From Arthrobacter zhaoxinii (GTDB taxonomy: Bacteria; Actinomycetota; Actinomycetes; Actinomycetales; Micrococcaceae): a stretch of 64,000 bases of DNA. The stretch covers positions 248,001 to 312,000 of the forward strand of contig NZ_JANFLT010000006.1 of the NCBI RefSeq assembly GCF_024385505.1, in the 5' to 3' direction. Positions 1 to 8,989 of this stretch are shown piece by piece. The position numbers were made by a program, and so were the translations under genes. A model generated the notes under the pieces. The model was given only the letters and a program-made list of their open reading frames with translations. It ran no database searches and was not told the origin of the DNA. Positions within the stretch are counted from its first letter, which is position 1; each line of letters starts with the position of its first letter.

Positions 1-1455
1 GAGGCCTCCGGCCACGAGGACGAGGAAAAGATCGATGAAACCGTCCAGCTCAACGAACTGGGACCGGACGGCTCTCCGCTGACCCTGGTGGCCACCGAAC
101 GCGGCGGCCGGTGGTACGTGAGCCCGATGTACAGCATCACCGAAATGGTCAGCGAGAGCGAAGGCTATGACCATGGCAGCATTCCCGAATCAGCGGGCGG
201 CAGCGACAGCCCGGCTGCAGCAGCGCAGGCCGCAGTGGAAGCAGTACCGGATGTGATGTCCGAAGGAAGCGTGAATCCGCTGGCCGGGACGCTGTCCATC
301 CACGAAGGCAGCCTGCTGTTCCTCTACCAGGATCTGTTCGACGACGCCCTGGCCGGGGCAGGCGGGGAAGAGCTGAACATCGGCGACGTGCGCTTCACGG
401 AAGGCGAGAAGGACGGCGACCGTGCCGTCGCCGTCGTCGAAAACATCACTGTCGAAAGCGAATACGGCGACAAGCTCACCCTGACCGGCGACTGCATCGA
501 GGGCGAGCGGGAATCCGACAGCATCTGCTTCGGCGATTCCGGTTACTCCATAGAGCCTTCCATGCAGATGCTGGGCGGCGCGAAGATCATGAGCCTGACC
601 ACCATCAAGGAGGACGGCGAGTGGCGGGTGAGCCTGGGGCACACCGTCACGGACTGGATTATTAACTGGACCGATTCCCTGACCCGTGAGCAGGCCCTGG
701 CCATGCTGCAGCTCGCGAACGCCGAGGACGCCACCGGAGATATCAGCGTGGAGGAAGCCACCGAGGTGGAGTTCAACTCGGCCGGCTTCGCGGTCCTGAA
801 CCTCACTGTGGAGGAGGAGACTGCGCTGACCTCTGAAGACGACTACGAGTTCAGTGACATGGCGGTGTACTCCGCGGACGGCAAGGAGTTGGTTGGCGAC
901 CTGGGGTACGGCGATGAAATCCCCGCCGGGGATTACAAGCTCGTGGTCTTTGCCGGTTCGGAATGGCAGGAGGGGTTCGCCGAAAAGGGCAACGACTTCG
1001 AATACTCCGCCGAACTTACGCTCGTTGAGGATGAGCCGTACGACTTTGACTCTTCGGATTACCCATCGGATGAATCGGAGTACCCATCGGATGAATCGGA
1101 TTATTCGACGGAATCCCTGCCGTCCGGCTCGTATCTCACCACCGACTTCGGCGTGCTGACCACGGAGTCCGCGGAAGATTCCGTGAAGAGCCACACCATC
1201 TCGGGCACTGACGTTGCAGCTGATTTGGAAATCAGCGCCTTCGGCTCATCGAGCTCTTCAACGGTGCTGGGCATCACGCTTGACGGTAAGGAACAGAAGC
1301 TTGAAATCCCGAAGGGCGGGACGGACGCAACCGAGCTTGTCATTGCCTACCCCAATGACGGCAAGGACCACGAGCTGAAGGTCCAAATACTGTCCACAAG
1401 TTCCGAGAGCGAATCCGTGCTCGTGAGCTATACGGCGGCGCTCAAAACGAAGTAG
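1..1455 (+). CDS. Hypothetical protein, 5' end outside the window
   Basis: The reading frame is open from the first base, so the N-terminus is missing and the GTG at 88 is probably an internal valine. The visible part is very acidic. It seems to contain an internal duplication: a segment around residue 35 with GGRWYVSP and a segment around residue 205 with DGEWRVSL have the same G-x-W-x-VS pattern, each followed by a T-containing helix-like stretch. A Ser/Asp/Glu/Tyr-rich linker near residues 345-370 includes two copies of YPSDESE encoded by a 21-base tandem repeat (1060-1101). No membrane segment or catalytic motif is visible in the part present. The next gene is a zinc-ribbon membrane protein in the same direction. 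I do not recognise a function; a secreted or membrane-anchored protein is a guess. Confidence 0.75.
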   Translation, partial: EASGHEDEEKIDETVQLNELGPDGSPLTLVATERGGRWYVSPMYSITEMVSESEGYDHGSIPESAGGSDSPAAAAQAAVEAVPDVMSEGSVNPLAGTLSIHEGSLLFLYQDLFDDALAGAGGEELNIGDVRFTEGEKDGDRAVAVVENITVESEYGDKLTLTGDCIEGERESDSICFGDSGYSIEPSMQMLGGAKIMSLTTIKEDGEWRVSLGHTVTDWIINWTDSLTREQALAMLQLANAEDATGDISVEEATEVEFNSAGFAVLNLTVEEETALTSEDDYEFSDMAVYSADGKELVGDLGYGDEIPAGDYKLVVFAGSEWQEGFAEKGNDFEYSAELTLVEDEPYDFDSSDYPSDESEYPSDESDYSTESLPSGSYLTTDFGVLTTESAEDSVKSHTISGTDVAADLEISAFGSSSSSTVLGITLDGKEQKLEIPKGGTDATELVIAYPNDGKDHELKVQILSTSSESESVLVSYTAALKTK

Positions 1456-1461
1456 CAGGCG

Positions 1462-1492
1462 CCCCGGCGCAGTTGTTCAGCCTGCGCCGGGG
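1462..1492 (+). terminator. Stem-loop after the first gene
   Basis: A perfect 11-bp inverted repeat (arms 1462-1472 and 1482-1492, 9-base loop) lies 7 bases after the stop codon. There is no T-run, so it may be a weak terminator or a transcript-end stabiliser before the next gene. Confidence 0.55.
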
Positions 1493-1543
1493 TCTGCCGG
1501 AGAACCGGCCCCAAATGATTTCTGAAATTCCAAGGAAGGCGTT

Positions 1544-3808
1544 ATGAAATTCTGTCCCGAATGCGGCAAACAACAAGAACCGGGGGGCCGGTTCTGTGCA
1601 GAGTGCGGTTACGCCGTCGGCGCCGCACCTGGTGCCTCCGCGCCTGCTGTCGAACCCGTTGCCTCCGCGCCTGCTGTCGAACCCCGGATGCCGGTGGCCG
1701 GGACACCGGACGCCGAGTCCACAGTAGAGCCGCAGCTCGCCGCCGTCGGGCCTTCCGGCCAGCCGGTCCAGCCGGTTCAGCCGGGCCAGCCGCCTTACGG
1801 CCAGCACGGCCAGGGCTACGGCCAGCCGCATTACGGCCAGCCAGGCCAGCCGATCCAGCAGCAGCGTCAAGAGCAGCAGTATCCGGGGAACAGCACCTCC
1901 GGTTACGGCCAGGCCCAGGCGCCTACGCAGGTCGGAGCCAGGCGGCCGTCCGCCTTTGCCGGAGTTCCGGTCAGCGATTACGTCCGGGACGGCCTAGCCG
2001 TCCTGGCCCTCTTCGCCTCGCTGTTCATGACCTGGTCCAGCGGGAGCAGTTACGACGACGACGGCAGCAAAGCCGGCACCCGCGTTGATGTACTACTGAT
2101 TACCCTCCTCAGCATCCTCTCCGTGGGCGTCAGCTACCTGTGGCGTGCCGGCGTATTCGGCCCCACGGTCGGCTACCGCAGGATCCAGGATATCCGGCTC
2201 CTCGCCAATCTTCCGTACGTCCTTCTGGTGCTGGTCTACTTTGCCCTGAGCATGGTCTCGGAGTTCGGGTACGACGGCGTCCGCTACCTGGACGGAGCCG
2301 TCGCCTTCGGTCTCGCCGGTGCCCTCCTCGCGGCACAGCCACGACGAGGAGAGATCGCTCCCGGCGATGTTGATGCGGCCCGCCACCGGCGCTGGCTGTT
2401 CGTGATGCTGGGCATTGTCGGTTTGGCGGCTGTCACCACCATGGTGCAGGTCATCACCTTTGCCCTCAGTGCGGCGGACTACGCCAGCGCGGCCTCCGAC
2501 AGCTTCTGGGCGTACATGGTCGCGCAGTCCCTTGCCGCCCTCCTTTCGGTTGCGGTCCTCGCACTTGTTGCCCTCAAGGTCTTCCTCGGGTCCGACGCAT
2601 GGCGCTTCACCGGTGTGGCGCTCGGTGTTGGCGCTGCCTTCCTTTCCGTGCTGGTACTCCTGGGTGTGGACTCGGTTGGGTTGGGCTACTTCCCGGGATC
2701 GGCATGGTTCTCCATCCTGTTGTGGATGGCCTTCGGCGCTGCGGTTTCCGCTCCGTCCGTCGCCCGCACCACCCACCGCACTGCCGTAGCCCCGGGGGAC
2801 CGCCTCACTGCCCTCCGGCCGGTACTGGTCCTGACGCTGATCCTGGCGTCCGCTCTGGCGGTATTTATGCTGGTTGGCCTGGGCCAGACGGTGGCGGAGG
2901 ACCTGGACGGCGTGGCCACCTGGTCTGTCGGGCTGGTCCTGGCACTCCTGCTGGCCGCAGCCACCGTGGTGGTCGTCAAGCTCGCTGCCCGCGACGAGCG
3001 TTCCGCTTTTGTGATGGGCAGCGTGTACGCCGGTGCCGTGTTTGTCCTGTCTCTGATCCTGATGGTCCTCTTCGAAGTGCAGGACTTTGACCAGGCTTCT
3101 TCGATGGATTATGTACTGCTGCCGACCGGAAGCGTCCGGCAGCTGATCATGGTGCTCACCTGGGTGATGCCGTTCGCGGCTCTGGCGGTGCTGTGGCTGG
3201 ACAAGGCCGCGCGCGCACACTTCAAATCGCTGCCGGCCTCCGGCAACACCGTCAACGGGTTTGCCTTCGAAGGGGCACCGGCACAGCCTCAGCAGCCGGG
3301 CATTCCGATGCCGCAGGCCTTCTATGCAGGTCAGCAGCACCAGATCCCGCAGCCGGGCCAGCCGGTCCAGCAGCAGGCGCCGGTCCAGCCCCAGCAGCAA
3401 CAGCAGGCTCCCGCCACCGCTGCATACGAACCTTCCGTTCCGGCAGCTGAGGTGCATGAACCGGCAGTTCCCGTTCAGGAACCCGCAGCCGAGCCGGCTC
3501 CCGCCCAGGAGCAGGCTCCCGTTCAGGAACAGGTGCAGCCAGCTCCCGCCCAGGAACCCGCTGCCGAGCCGGCTCCGGTTCAGGACGAAGCGGACACCGT
3601 TCGGCCTACGCCGGCCGCTGACCCGGATGCCGCGCTGCTGGCCGAAGCGGCCGATCCGGCCACGCCCCTCACCCGGCTCCAGGAACTGGCGACCCACCCG
3701 CGCGCACGGGTGGCCGTTGCCGCCAACCCGTCCACCTATCCGGCATTGCTGGCCTGGCTGAGCCAGCTCGGGGACCCGGCAGTGAACGAAGCACTGGGTC
3801 GACGGTAA
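1544..3808 (+). CDS. Zinc-ribbon, multi-pass membrane protein with C-terminal LRV-like segment
   Basis: A 754-residue protein of three parts. Residues 4-23 form a zinc ribbon with two C-x2-C pairs (CPEC and CAEC). A Pro/Gln/Gly/Tyr-rich linker follows to about residue 140. Residues about 145-550 hold many hydrophobic segments, probably 10-12 membrane helices. A second Pro/Gln/Ala/Glu-rich linker leads to a C-terminal segment of about 60 residues (ATHPRARVAVAANPSTYPAL) that resembles the variant leucine-rich repeat seen at the C-terminus of many actinobacterial zinc-ribbon or FHA proteins. The start ATG follows AAGGAAGG a few bases upstream. The biological role is unknown. The layout suggests an inner-membrane scaffold or stress-related protein, but that is inference. 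Confidence 0.8.
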   Translation: MKFCPECGKQQEPGGRFCAECGYAVGAAPGASAPAVEPVASAPAVEPRMPVAGTPDAESTVEPQLAAVGPSGQPVQPVQPGQPPYGQHGQGYGQPHYGQPGQPIQQQRQEQQYPGNSTSGYGQAQAPTQVGARRPSAFAGVPVSDYVRDGLAVLALFASLFMTWSSGSSYDDDGSKAGTRVDVLLITLLSILSVGVSYLWRAGVFGPTVGYRRIQDIRLLANLPYVLLVLVYFALSMVSEFGYDGVRYLDGAVAFGLAGALLAAQPRRGEIAPGDVDAARHRRWLFVMLGIVGLAAVTTMVQVITFALSAADYASAASDSFWAYMVAQSLAALLSVAVLALVALKVFLGSDAWRFTGVALGVGAAFLSVLVLLGVDSVGLGYFPGSAWFSILLWMAFGAAVSAPSVARTTHRTAVAPGDRLTALRPVLVLTLILASALAVFMLVGLGQTVAEDLDGVATWSVGLVLALLLAAATVVVVKLAARDERSAFVMGSVYAGAVFVLSLILMVLFEVQDFDQASSMDYVLLPTGSVRQLIMVLTWVMPFAALAVLWLDKAARAHFKSLPASGNTVNGFAFEGAPAQPQQPGIPMPQAFYAGQQHQIPQPGQPVQQQAPVQPQQQQQAPATAAYEPSVPAAEVHEPAVPVQEPAAEPAPAQEQAPVQEQVQPAPAQEPAAEPAPVQDEADTVRPTPAADPDAALLAEAADPATPLTRLQELATHPRARVAVAANPSTYPALLAWLSQLGDPAVNEALGRR

Positions 3809-3820
3809 TCAGGTACTAAG

Positions 3821-3878
3821 CGGCGGCCGGCGTCGCTGGCACTGGGAACATCACTGGTGCCAGCGACGCCGGCCGCCG
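3821..3878 (+). terminator. Strong hairpin terminator
   Basis: A perfect 22-bp G/C-rich inverted repeat (arms 3821-3842 and 3857-3878, 14-base loop) sits 12 bases after the zinc-ribbon gene and is followed by GCGTTTAAT. It should separate that gene from the SGNH lipoprotein gene. Confidence 0.8.
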
Positions 3879-3911
3879 GCGTTTAATATCCACCAGCTCC
3901 GAGGGGCGCTT

Positions 3912-4958
3912 ATGAAGAAGTCCATACGACGGGCGGCGGGCATCGCCTGCACGGCAGTACTGCTCTCCGGGTGCTCGACACCGCCTGCAGCCGGACCGCT
4001 GCCGAACGGTACGGCAACGGCGTCGCCACCGGCAGCCCCCGACGCGGCCTCCGACCCGGCATCGTCATCCCCGACACCCCCGTCCCCGCAGCCGGAACCG
4101 CCCCTGCCCTCCGGCTGGCTGGCGCAGATAACGGGCGACGCCGGACGCCTGGCCATTCTCGGAGACTCCTTCGCCGCGGGGGAGGGCGCCGGCGACTACC
4201 AGCCGGCGGTGCCCGGCCGCGGGGATTCCTGCCACCGCAGCGTCTACCCGGCGGGGGCCGAGTTGTTTGCCCCGGAAAACACCGCAAACCTGGCGTGTTC
4301 CCGGGCCACCACCGGGCATCTGGCAGCTCAACAACTCCTGGAAACAACAAATGAAACCGGCGCTGACACCGTTCCTGCCCAGCTGGAGCAGCTGCAGGAC
4401 TTCGACCCCACGCTGGTGGTGCTCTCCGTGGGCGGCAACAACCTCGACTTCGCCGGAATCCTGCAGGCCTGCCTGCTGGAAGCCACACCCTGCAGCGACA
4501 ATCCGGGACTGGGCGCGCACGCGGAAGCGGAGCTGGCTTCGCTCCTCCCCGACCTTGTCGACGGATATGACCAAGTGGCGGCTGCCGTCTCCGCCCCGGT
4601 ACTGGTGCTTCCCTACCCCCAGCTTTTTGACGCGCCCGACGGCGACTGCGGCCGGCTTACCACCGAGGAACAGCGCTTCGGGCGGAACCTCATCACCGAC
4701 CTGAATGCCGTCATCCGGTCCGCCGTGGACAGCTCGTCCGCTCCGAACGTCTACTACGTGGACGCCGTCGAAAACGCGCTTGCCGGCCACGGTGTCTGCA
4801 GCCAGGAGCCTTTTGTGCACGCGGCGGATGTGTCCGGGCTGCTGCAGGCGGCCGATTCCCCCACCGCCAACCAGGAACTGCTGCATCCCACGTATGAGGG
4901 CTACCGTGCCATGACCCGGGAGCTGGTCCGCTGGGCCGCCGCACACCCGGCGCCGTAG
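3912..4958 (+). CDS. SGNH/GDSL-family hydrolase lipoprotein
   Basis: A 348-residue exported protein. The N-terminus is a short lipoprotein signal peptide (MKKSIRRAAG... with lipobox LSGC near residue 21), followed by a Pro/Ser/Ala-rich spacer to about residue 70. The catalytic core shows the SGNH blocks: GDSFAAGEG carrying the nucleophile serine, GGNN in SVGGNNLDFA, and a late LHPTYEGYRAM holding the acid/base histidine. Paired cysteines in the core are typical of secreted actinobacterial members. It probably hydrolyses an ester, either a lipid or an acetyl group, at the cell surface. The substrate cannot be read from sequence. GAGGGG lies just before the ATG. Confidence 0.85.
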   Translation: MKKSIRRAAGIACTAVLLSGCSTPPAAGPLPNGTATASPPAAPDAASDPASSSPTPPSPQPEPPLPSGWLAQITGDAGRLAILGDSFAAGEGAGDYQPAVPGRGDSCHRSVYPAGAELFAPENTANLACSRATTGHLAAQQLLETTNETGADTVPAQLEQLQDFDPTLVVLSVGGNNLDFAGILQACLLEATPCSDNPGLGAHAEAELASLLPDLVDGYDQVAAAVSAPVLVLPYPQLFDAPDGDCGRLTTEEQRFGRNLITDLNAVIRSAVDSSSAPNVYYVDAVENALAGHGVCSQEPFVHAADVSGLLQAADSPTANQELLHPTYEGYRAMTRELVRWAAAHPAP

Positions 4959-5045
4959 TGAGCCGCATCACGGCAAAGCCCTGGGGCTGCGTAATACTGG
5001 GACGGTCGGCAAGGACGCCGGCAGGGACGAAAGGACAGGCGCATC

Positions 5046-5846
5046 GTGACGGAACCCCCGCAGCAGACCGCGGCATTTGAAGGATTCACCACGCTCCGGG
5101 TCACGGAGAGCGCGGACCGCATCCACGTCCAGTTGCACCGTCCCGAGGTCCGCAACGCCATTGACGCCGCCATGGTGGCGGAACTGCATGCGGTCTGCGC
5201 CGAACTGGAGCGCCACCCGCGGGTGCTGATCCTCTCCGGCACCGAAGCCGGCGGAAAAGGGATCTTCGCCTCCGGAGCGGACATCACCGAGCTGCGCGAA
5301 CGCCGCCGTGATGACGCCCTGGCCGGCATCAACTCCGGCCTCTTCACCCGGATTGCGGCCCTGCCGCTGCCCGTGATTGCCGCACTGGACGGATTCGCGC
5401 TGGGCGGCGGCGCGGAACTGGCCTACGCCGCGGACTTCCGGATCGGCACACCCCGGCTGAAGATCGGCCAGCCCGAACCAGGGCTCGGAATCATGGCGGC
5501 CGCCGGCGCCAGCTGGCGGCTCAAGGAACTGGTAGGGGAGCCGTTGGCCAAGGACATGCTGCTGGCCGGGCGGATCCTGTCAGGGGAGGAAGCCCTGGCC
5601 GTCCGGCTGATCACCGAACTCCACCACCCCGCCGGCCTGCTGCCCGCCGCCCATGCGCTCGCGGACCGCATCACCGCACAGGATCCGCTCGCGCTCCGCC
5701 TCACCAAGGCGGCCTTCGCCGCCCCGCGCGAGGCGCATCCGCTGATCGACAACCTCGCCCAGGGCATCCTGTTTGAATCCGAGGCAAAGTTCGACCGCAT
5801 GCAGGCCTTCCTCGACCGCAAGGAGAATCCCCGTGAACAGCGCTGA
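5046..5846 (+). CDS. Enoyl-CoA hydratase/isomerase family protein
   Basis: A 266-residue crotonase. FASGADITEL near residue 77 and DGFALGGGAELAYAADFRIG near residue 117 are the two oxyanion-hole and signature blocks of the family, and its length is normal. It should act on the double bond of a short- or medium-chain acyl-CoA in fatty acid or aromatic degradation. The start is a GTG, with AAGGA at 5031-5035. The downstream 3-hydroxyacyl-CoA dehydrogenase begins at 5833, inside this gene, so the two are translationally coupled and probably perform consecutive beta-oxidation steps. No thiolase or acyl-CoA ligase is nearby, so the pathway is unknown. Confidence 0.88.
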   Translation: MTEPPQQTAAFEGFTTLRVTESADRIHVQLHRPEVRNAIDAAMVAELHAVCAELERHPRVLILSGTEAGGKGIFASGADITELRERRRDDALAGINSGLFTRIAALPLPVIAALDGFALGGGAELAYAADFRIGTPRLKIGQPEPGLGIMAAAGASWRLKELVGEPLAKDMLLAGRILSGEEALAVRLITELHHPAGLLPAAHALADRITAQDPLALRLTKAAFAAPREAHPLIDNLAQGILFESEAKFDRMQAFLDRKENPREQR

Positions 5847-6693
5847 CAGCATGCCAGCCCGGGTGGGGGTGCTGGGCGGCGGCCGGATGGGTGCCGGCAT
5901 CGCCCACGCCTTCCTCCTGGCCGGCGCCGAGGTGGTGGTCGTCGAACGCGACGGGCAAGCCGCCGACGCCGCCCGCACCCGGGTCAGCGGCTCCGTCGCC
6001 AAGAGCGTGGAACGGGGAGATACCGATCAGGCTCCGGAGCAGGTCACCGCCCGGGCCTCCTATGCAGTGGACTATGCAGCGTTTGCCGGCTGCGGTCTGG
6101 TGGTGGAGGCGGTGCCGGAGGACTTCGCGCTGAAATCCGCGGCCCTGCGCGAGGTCGAGGAACAGCTCGACGACGGCGCCTGGCTGGCCACCAACACCTC
6201 ATCGCTGTCCGTGGACCGGCTGGCTGCGGACCTGCTGCGGCCGGAGAATTTCTGCGGGCTGCACTTCTTCAACCCGGTGCCCGCCTCCCGGCTGGTGGAA
6301 CTGGTCCTCGGTACCAAGACGTCCGGGAACCTGGCCGCCAGCGCACAGGGGTGGATCGAAGCCCTGGGTAAGACCGCCGTCGTCGTCCGCGATACGCCCG
6401 GCTTCGCGTCCTCACGCCTTGGCGTTGCCATTGCGCTGGAGGCCCTGCGGATGGTGGAGGAAGGCGTGGCGTCCGCCGAGGACATCGATGCAGCCATGAC
6501 GCTGGGCTACCGCCACCCCACCGGACCGCTGCGCACCACGGACCTGGTGGGACTGGACGTGCGGCTGGGCATTGCCGAGTATCTGCATTCCACGCTGGGG
6601 GAGCGCTTCGAGCCGCCGCAGATCCTGAGGGACAAGGTGGCACGCGGCGAACTCGGGCGGAAGACCGGCCAGGGGTTCTTCAGCTACGAATAG
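5833..6693 (+). CDS. 3-hydroxyacyl-CoA (3-hydroxybutyryl-CoA) dehydrogenase
   Basis: I set the start at GTG 5833, because AAGGAG lies at 5820-5825 and the Rossmann motif GVLGGGRMGAGIAHA then begins about ten residues in; an ATG lies a few codons further on. The 286-residue product has the NAD-binding fold, the HCDH signature block HFFNPVPASRLVELV, and the C-terminal helical domain ending GRKTGQGFFSYE. It oxidises L-3-hydroxyacyl-CoA to 3-ketoacyl-CoA in the cytoplasm. It overlaps the upstream hydratase gene by 14 bases and converges on the nucleoside hydrolase gene with another 14-base overlap. Confidence 0.88.
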   Translation: MNSADSMPARVGVLGGGRMGAGIAHAFLLAGAEVVVVERDGQAADAARTRVSGSVAKSVERGDTDQAPEQVTARASYAVDYAAFAGCGLVVEAVPEDFALKSAALREVEEQLDDGAWLATNTSSLSVDRLAADLLRPENFCGLHFFNPVPASRLVELVLGTKTSGNLAASAQGWIEALGKTAVVVRDTPGFASSRLGVAIALEALRMVEEGVASAEDIDAAMTLGYRHPTGPLRTTDLVGLDVRLGIAEYLHSTLGERFEPPQILRDKVARGELGRKTGQGFFSYE

Positions 6694-7723
6694 CCCGCTC
6701 CGGCGCCACCGTCTCCAGGAAGGTCCGGACCATGGCGGGGTGGTCCAGGGCCATGGCCACTGAAATGACCGGTGCCGGAGCGAGCAGCCCGTGCACCGCA
6801 TCTTCGCCTGCGATTCTCCGCCGGTCCACCAGGGTCTGCCCGCGGCTGTGCCCGGCCAGCTCCACCCGCACCGGATAATCCTCCAGCACCACGGTCTCCG
6901 GCGCCGCAATCAGGCAGGCGGCACCGGCGTCGCCGATCGTCATGGGCTCGAGGGTGCCGTCATTCGCGCTCACCCGGGGAAGCGGTTCCGCGCCGACGAC
7001 GCCGCCGGCCGCCCGGGTCCGCGCGCCCGAGGCCAGCAGTTCGCCCACGAGCCGTGCCCCGGGATCCGACGAAGCTTCCAGTTTCAGGTACTGCGGCGCA
7101 TCAAGGGTTGCCAGCATAAAGACGTCCAGCCCGTACATGGTCACCGGCACACCGCTGTCCAGCACCACGGCCAGCGCCTCCGGATCGTGCCAGGCATTGA
7201 ACTCCGCATGCGAGGTGGCATTGCCGATCCCGGCGGACCCGCCCATAAACACAATCCGCTCAAGCTTCCGGGCGGTGAGCGGGTACGCGCGCAGGAACAC
7301 CGCCAGATTGGTCAGCGGGCCGATCCCCAGCAGGGTCACCGGCTCCGGAGACTCTTCGATGGTGCGGTGCAGCAATTCGACGGCGGCCAGCGGCGAGGCC
7401 AGCGTGCTGCTGGCCGGCAGCTGCAGCCCGCCGATCCCGTTGGCGCCGTGGAAGGCATGCGCGTTGCGGGGTTCGTTGATCAGCGGCCGCTCCGCCCCGC
7501 GGGCCACCGGCACGTCCGGCCGCCCGGCAAGGTCCAGTACGTCCAGGGTGTTGCGCAGGACCTGGTCGACGTCGGTGTTCCCCGCCACGCAGGTCACGGC
7601 CCGCAGGTCGATCCGCGGGCTGCGGGCCAGGAAGGTCAGGGCCAGGGCATCGTCCACGCCGGTGTCGACGTCGGCGATCACCGGGATGCGGCGCGGCTGT
7701 TTCGGGGAGGAAGAGGAATGCAC
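6680..7723 (-). CDS. Inosine/uridine-preferring nucleoside hydrolase
   Basis: A 347-residue protein with the calcium-binding N-terminal motif VDTGVDDALAL, the family signature of nucleoside N-ribohydrolases. Further blocks such as VTLLGIGPLTNLAVFLR and the central FMGGSAGIGNATSHAEFNAW also fit. It should split the N-glycosidic bond of nucleosides into base and ribose for salvage. The start is GTG at 7723, giving MHSSSSPK. It diverges from an FAD oxidoreductase gene over an 82-base gap, and its 3' end overlaps the dehydrogenase gene. The preferred nucleoside cannot be inferred. Confidence 0.88.
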   Translation of the reverse strand: MHSSSSPKQPRRIPVIADVDTGVDDALALTFLARSPRIDLRAVTCVAGNTDVDQVLRNTLDVLDLAGRPDVPVARGAERPLINEPRNAHAFHGANGIGGLQLPASSTLASPLAAVELLHRTIEESPEPVTLLGIGPLTNLAVFLRAYPLTARKLERIVFMGGSAGIGNATSHAEFNAWHDPEALAVVLDSGVPVTMYGLDVFMLATLDAPQYLKLEASSDPGARLVGELLASGARTRAAGGVVGAEPLPRVSANDGTLEPMTIGDAGAACLIAAPETVVLEDYPVRVELAGHSRGQTLVDRRRIAGEDAVHGLLAPAPVISVAMALDHPAMVRTFLETVAPERAIRS

Positions 7724-7805
7724 GGCGCCGTCTTTCGCTTAAACTGCTGGGAATTGAAGGTGGTTAGAGAATTAAACACCGCGGTTCTTCGCAAAGGGGA
7801 AAAGC

Positions 7806-8966
7806 ATGCCGAATACGCTTCCGCCGGACACCGTTGCTGTCCTGGGCGGCGGAGTGCTGGGACTCTCAACCGCGGTGCAGCTGCTGCGCGGCGGTGCGGA
7901 CGTGCTGTTGGTGACGGAGGCGGAGGTAGGCAGCGGTGCCTCCGGGCGCTCGCTGTCCTGGTTGAACGCCGGCGGCGGCTACGGCGAGGACTACTACCGG
8001 CTCCGGATGGCCGGCATTGACCGCTACCGGACCCTGCTGGCACGGAACCCCGGCCTCGACTGGCTGGCTTTCGACGGCGGCCTGTACTGGGACGATGATC
8101 CGTTCACCGTGGTCGAGCGGCACAACAGCCAGACCCGGCAGGGCTACGACGCCCGGATGCTGGAACGCGAGGAGGTTCCCGGTGCCGTAGCCGGTGTGGA
8201 GCCCGGTGTGCTGCCGCACCGGGTGCTGGTCAATCCGGGGGAGGGCTGGGTGTCGCTGCCGCACCTGGTCCGGCACCTGGCCGAGGAGTTCACGCTGCGC
8301 GGCGGCACCCTGATCGAACACGCGGGCCGGTGCACGCTCACCCGCGGCACTGTTCCCGGCACTGAGGGCACCGACGACGGCATCAGGGTGCACGGGCTGC
8401 GCACCGCCGGCGGGGAAGAGTACGCGGCCGACGCCGTCGTCGTCGCCTGCGGGGCCGGCACCTCGGCAGTGCTGGCCGAAGCCGGAGTGCAGCTGCCCGA
8501 CGCCTCGGACCCGGCGATGCTGGTGATCAGCGAACCGGTGGAGCACGGACTGCGGGCCGTGCTGAACACGCCGCGGATCTCGCTGCGTCCGCATCCCGGC
8601 GGACGGCTCGCCATGGACTCCATCTGGTATCTGGACCGGGTGGAACGCCGTGCCGACGGTAGTTGGAGTGTGGATTCGAAGGTGCCGGGCGAGCTCGCAG
8701 CGGAAGCGACCCGGGTGCTGGCCGGGCATCCCGAGGTGGTGCCGCAGAGCTGGCATCCCGGGCTGAAGCCGGTGCCCGGGGACGGGGAGCCCGTGCTCGG
8801 TGAGCTGGCCGCGCTGCCCGGTTGCTGGGCAGTGTTTACCCATTCCGGGGCCACGCTGGGCCTGATCGCGGGGGAGCTGGTCGCCGACGAGATCCTCACC
8901 GGCCGCCGGCATCCGCTGCTGGCACCGTTCCGGGCCGAGCGTTTCAGCTTCGGCTGGGACTCCTGA
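7806..8966 (+). CDS. FAD-dependent amine/amino-acid oxidoreductase (DAO family)
   Basis: A 386-residue flavoprotein with an N-terminal dinucleotide-binding motif (VAVLGGGVLGLSTAVQLL) and the DAO-family layout, including GASGRSLSWLNAGGG shortly after and ADAVVVACGAG in the middle. It probably oxidises a secondary amine or D-amino acid, giving an imine and peroxide or passing electrons on. The substrate is unknown. AGGGGAAAAGC precedes the ATG. It is a single gene, divergent from the nucleoside hydrolase and convergent with the ROK regulator. Confidence 0.82.
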   Translation: MPNTLPPDTVAVLGGGVLGLSTAVQLLRGGADVLLVTEAEVGSGASGRSLSWLNAGGGYGEDYYRLRMAGIDRYRTLLARNPGLDWLAFDGGLYWDDDPFTVVERHNSQTRQGYDARMLEREEVPGAVAGVEPGVLPHRVLVNPGEGWVSLPHLVRHLAEEFTLRGGTLIEHAGRCTLTRGTVPGTEGTDDGIRVHGLRTAGGEEYAADAVVVACGAGTSAVLAEAGVQLPDASDPAMLVISEPVEHGLRAVLNTPRISLRPHPGGRLAMDSIWYLDRVERRADGSWSVDSKVPGELAAEATRVLAGHPEVVPQSWHPGLKPVPGDGEPVLGELAALPGCWAVFTHSGATLGLIAGELVADEILTGRRHPLLAPFRAERFSFGWDS

Positions 8967-8989
8967 GGGGATTCCTAAGCCTGGGACTC

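Noticed and set aside
1060-1101. 21-base tandem repeat as a phase-variation switch
   Set aside because: Only two units are present and the length is a multiple of three, so gain or loss would not shift the frame.
2093-3697. 534-codon minus-strand frame across the zinc-ribbon protein gene
   Set aside because: The sequence is repetitive Arg/Gly/His text antisense to the Gln/Pro linkers and helices of the real gene.
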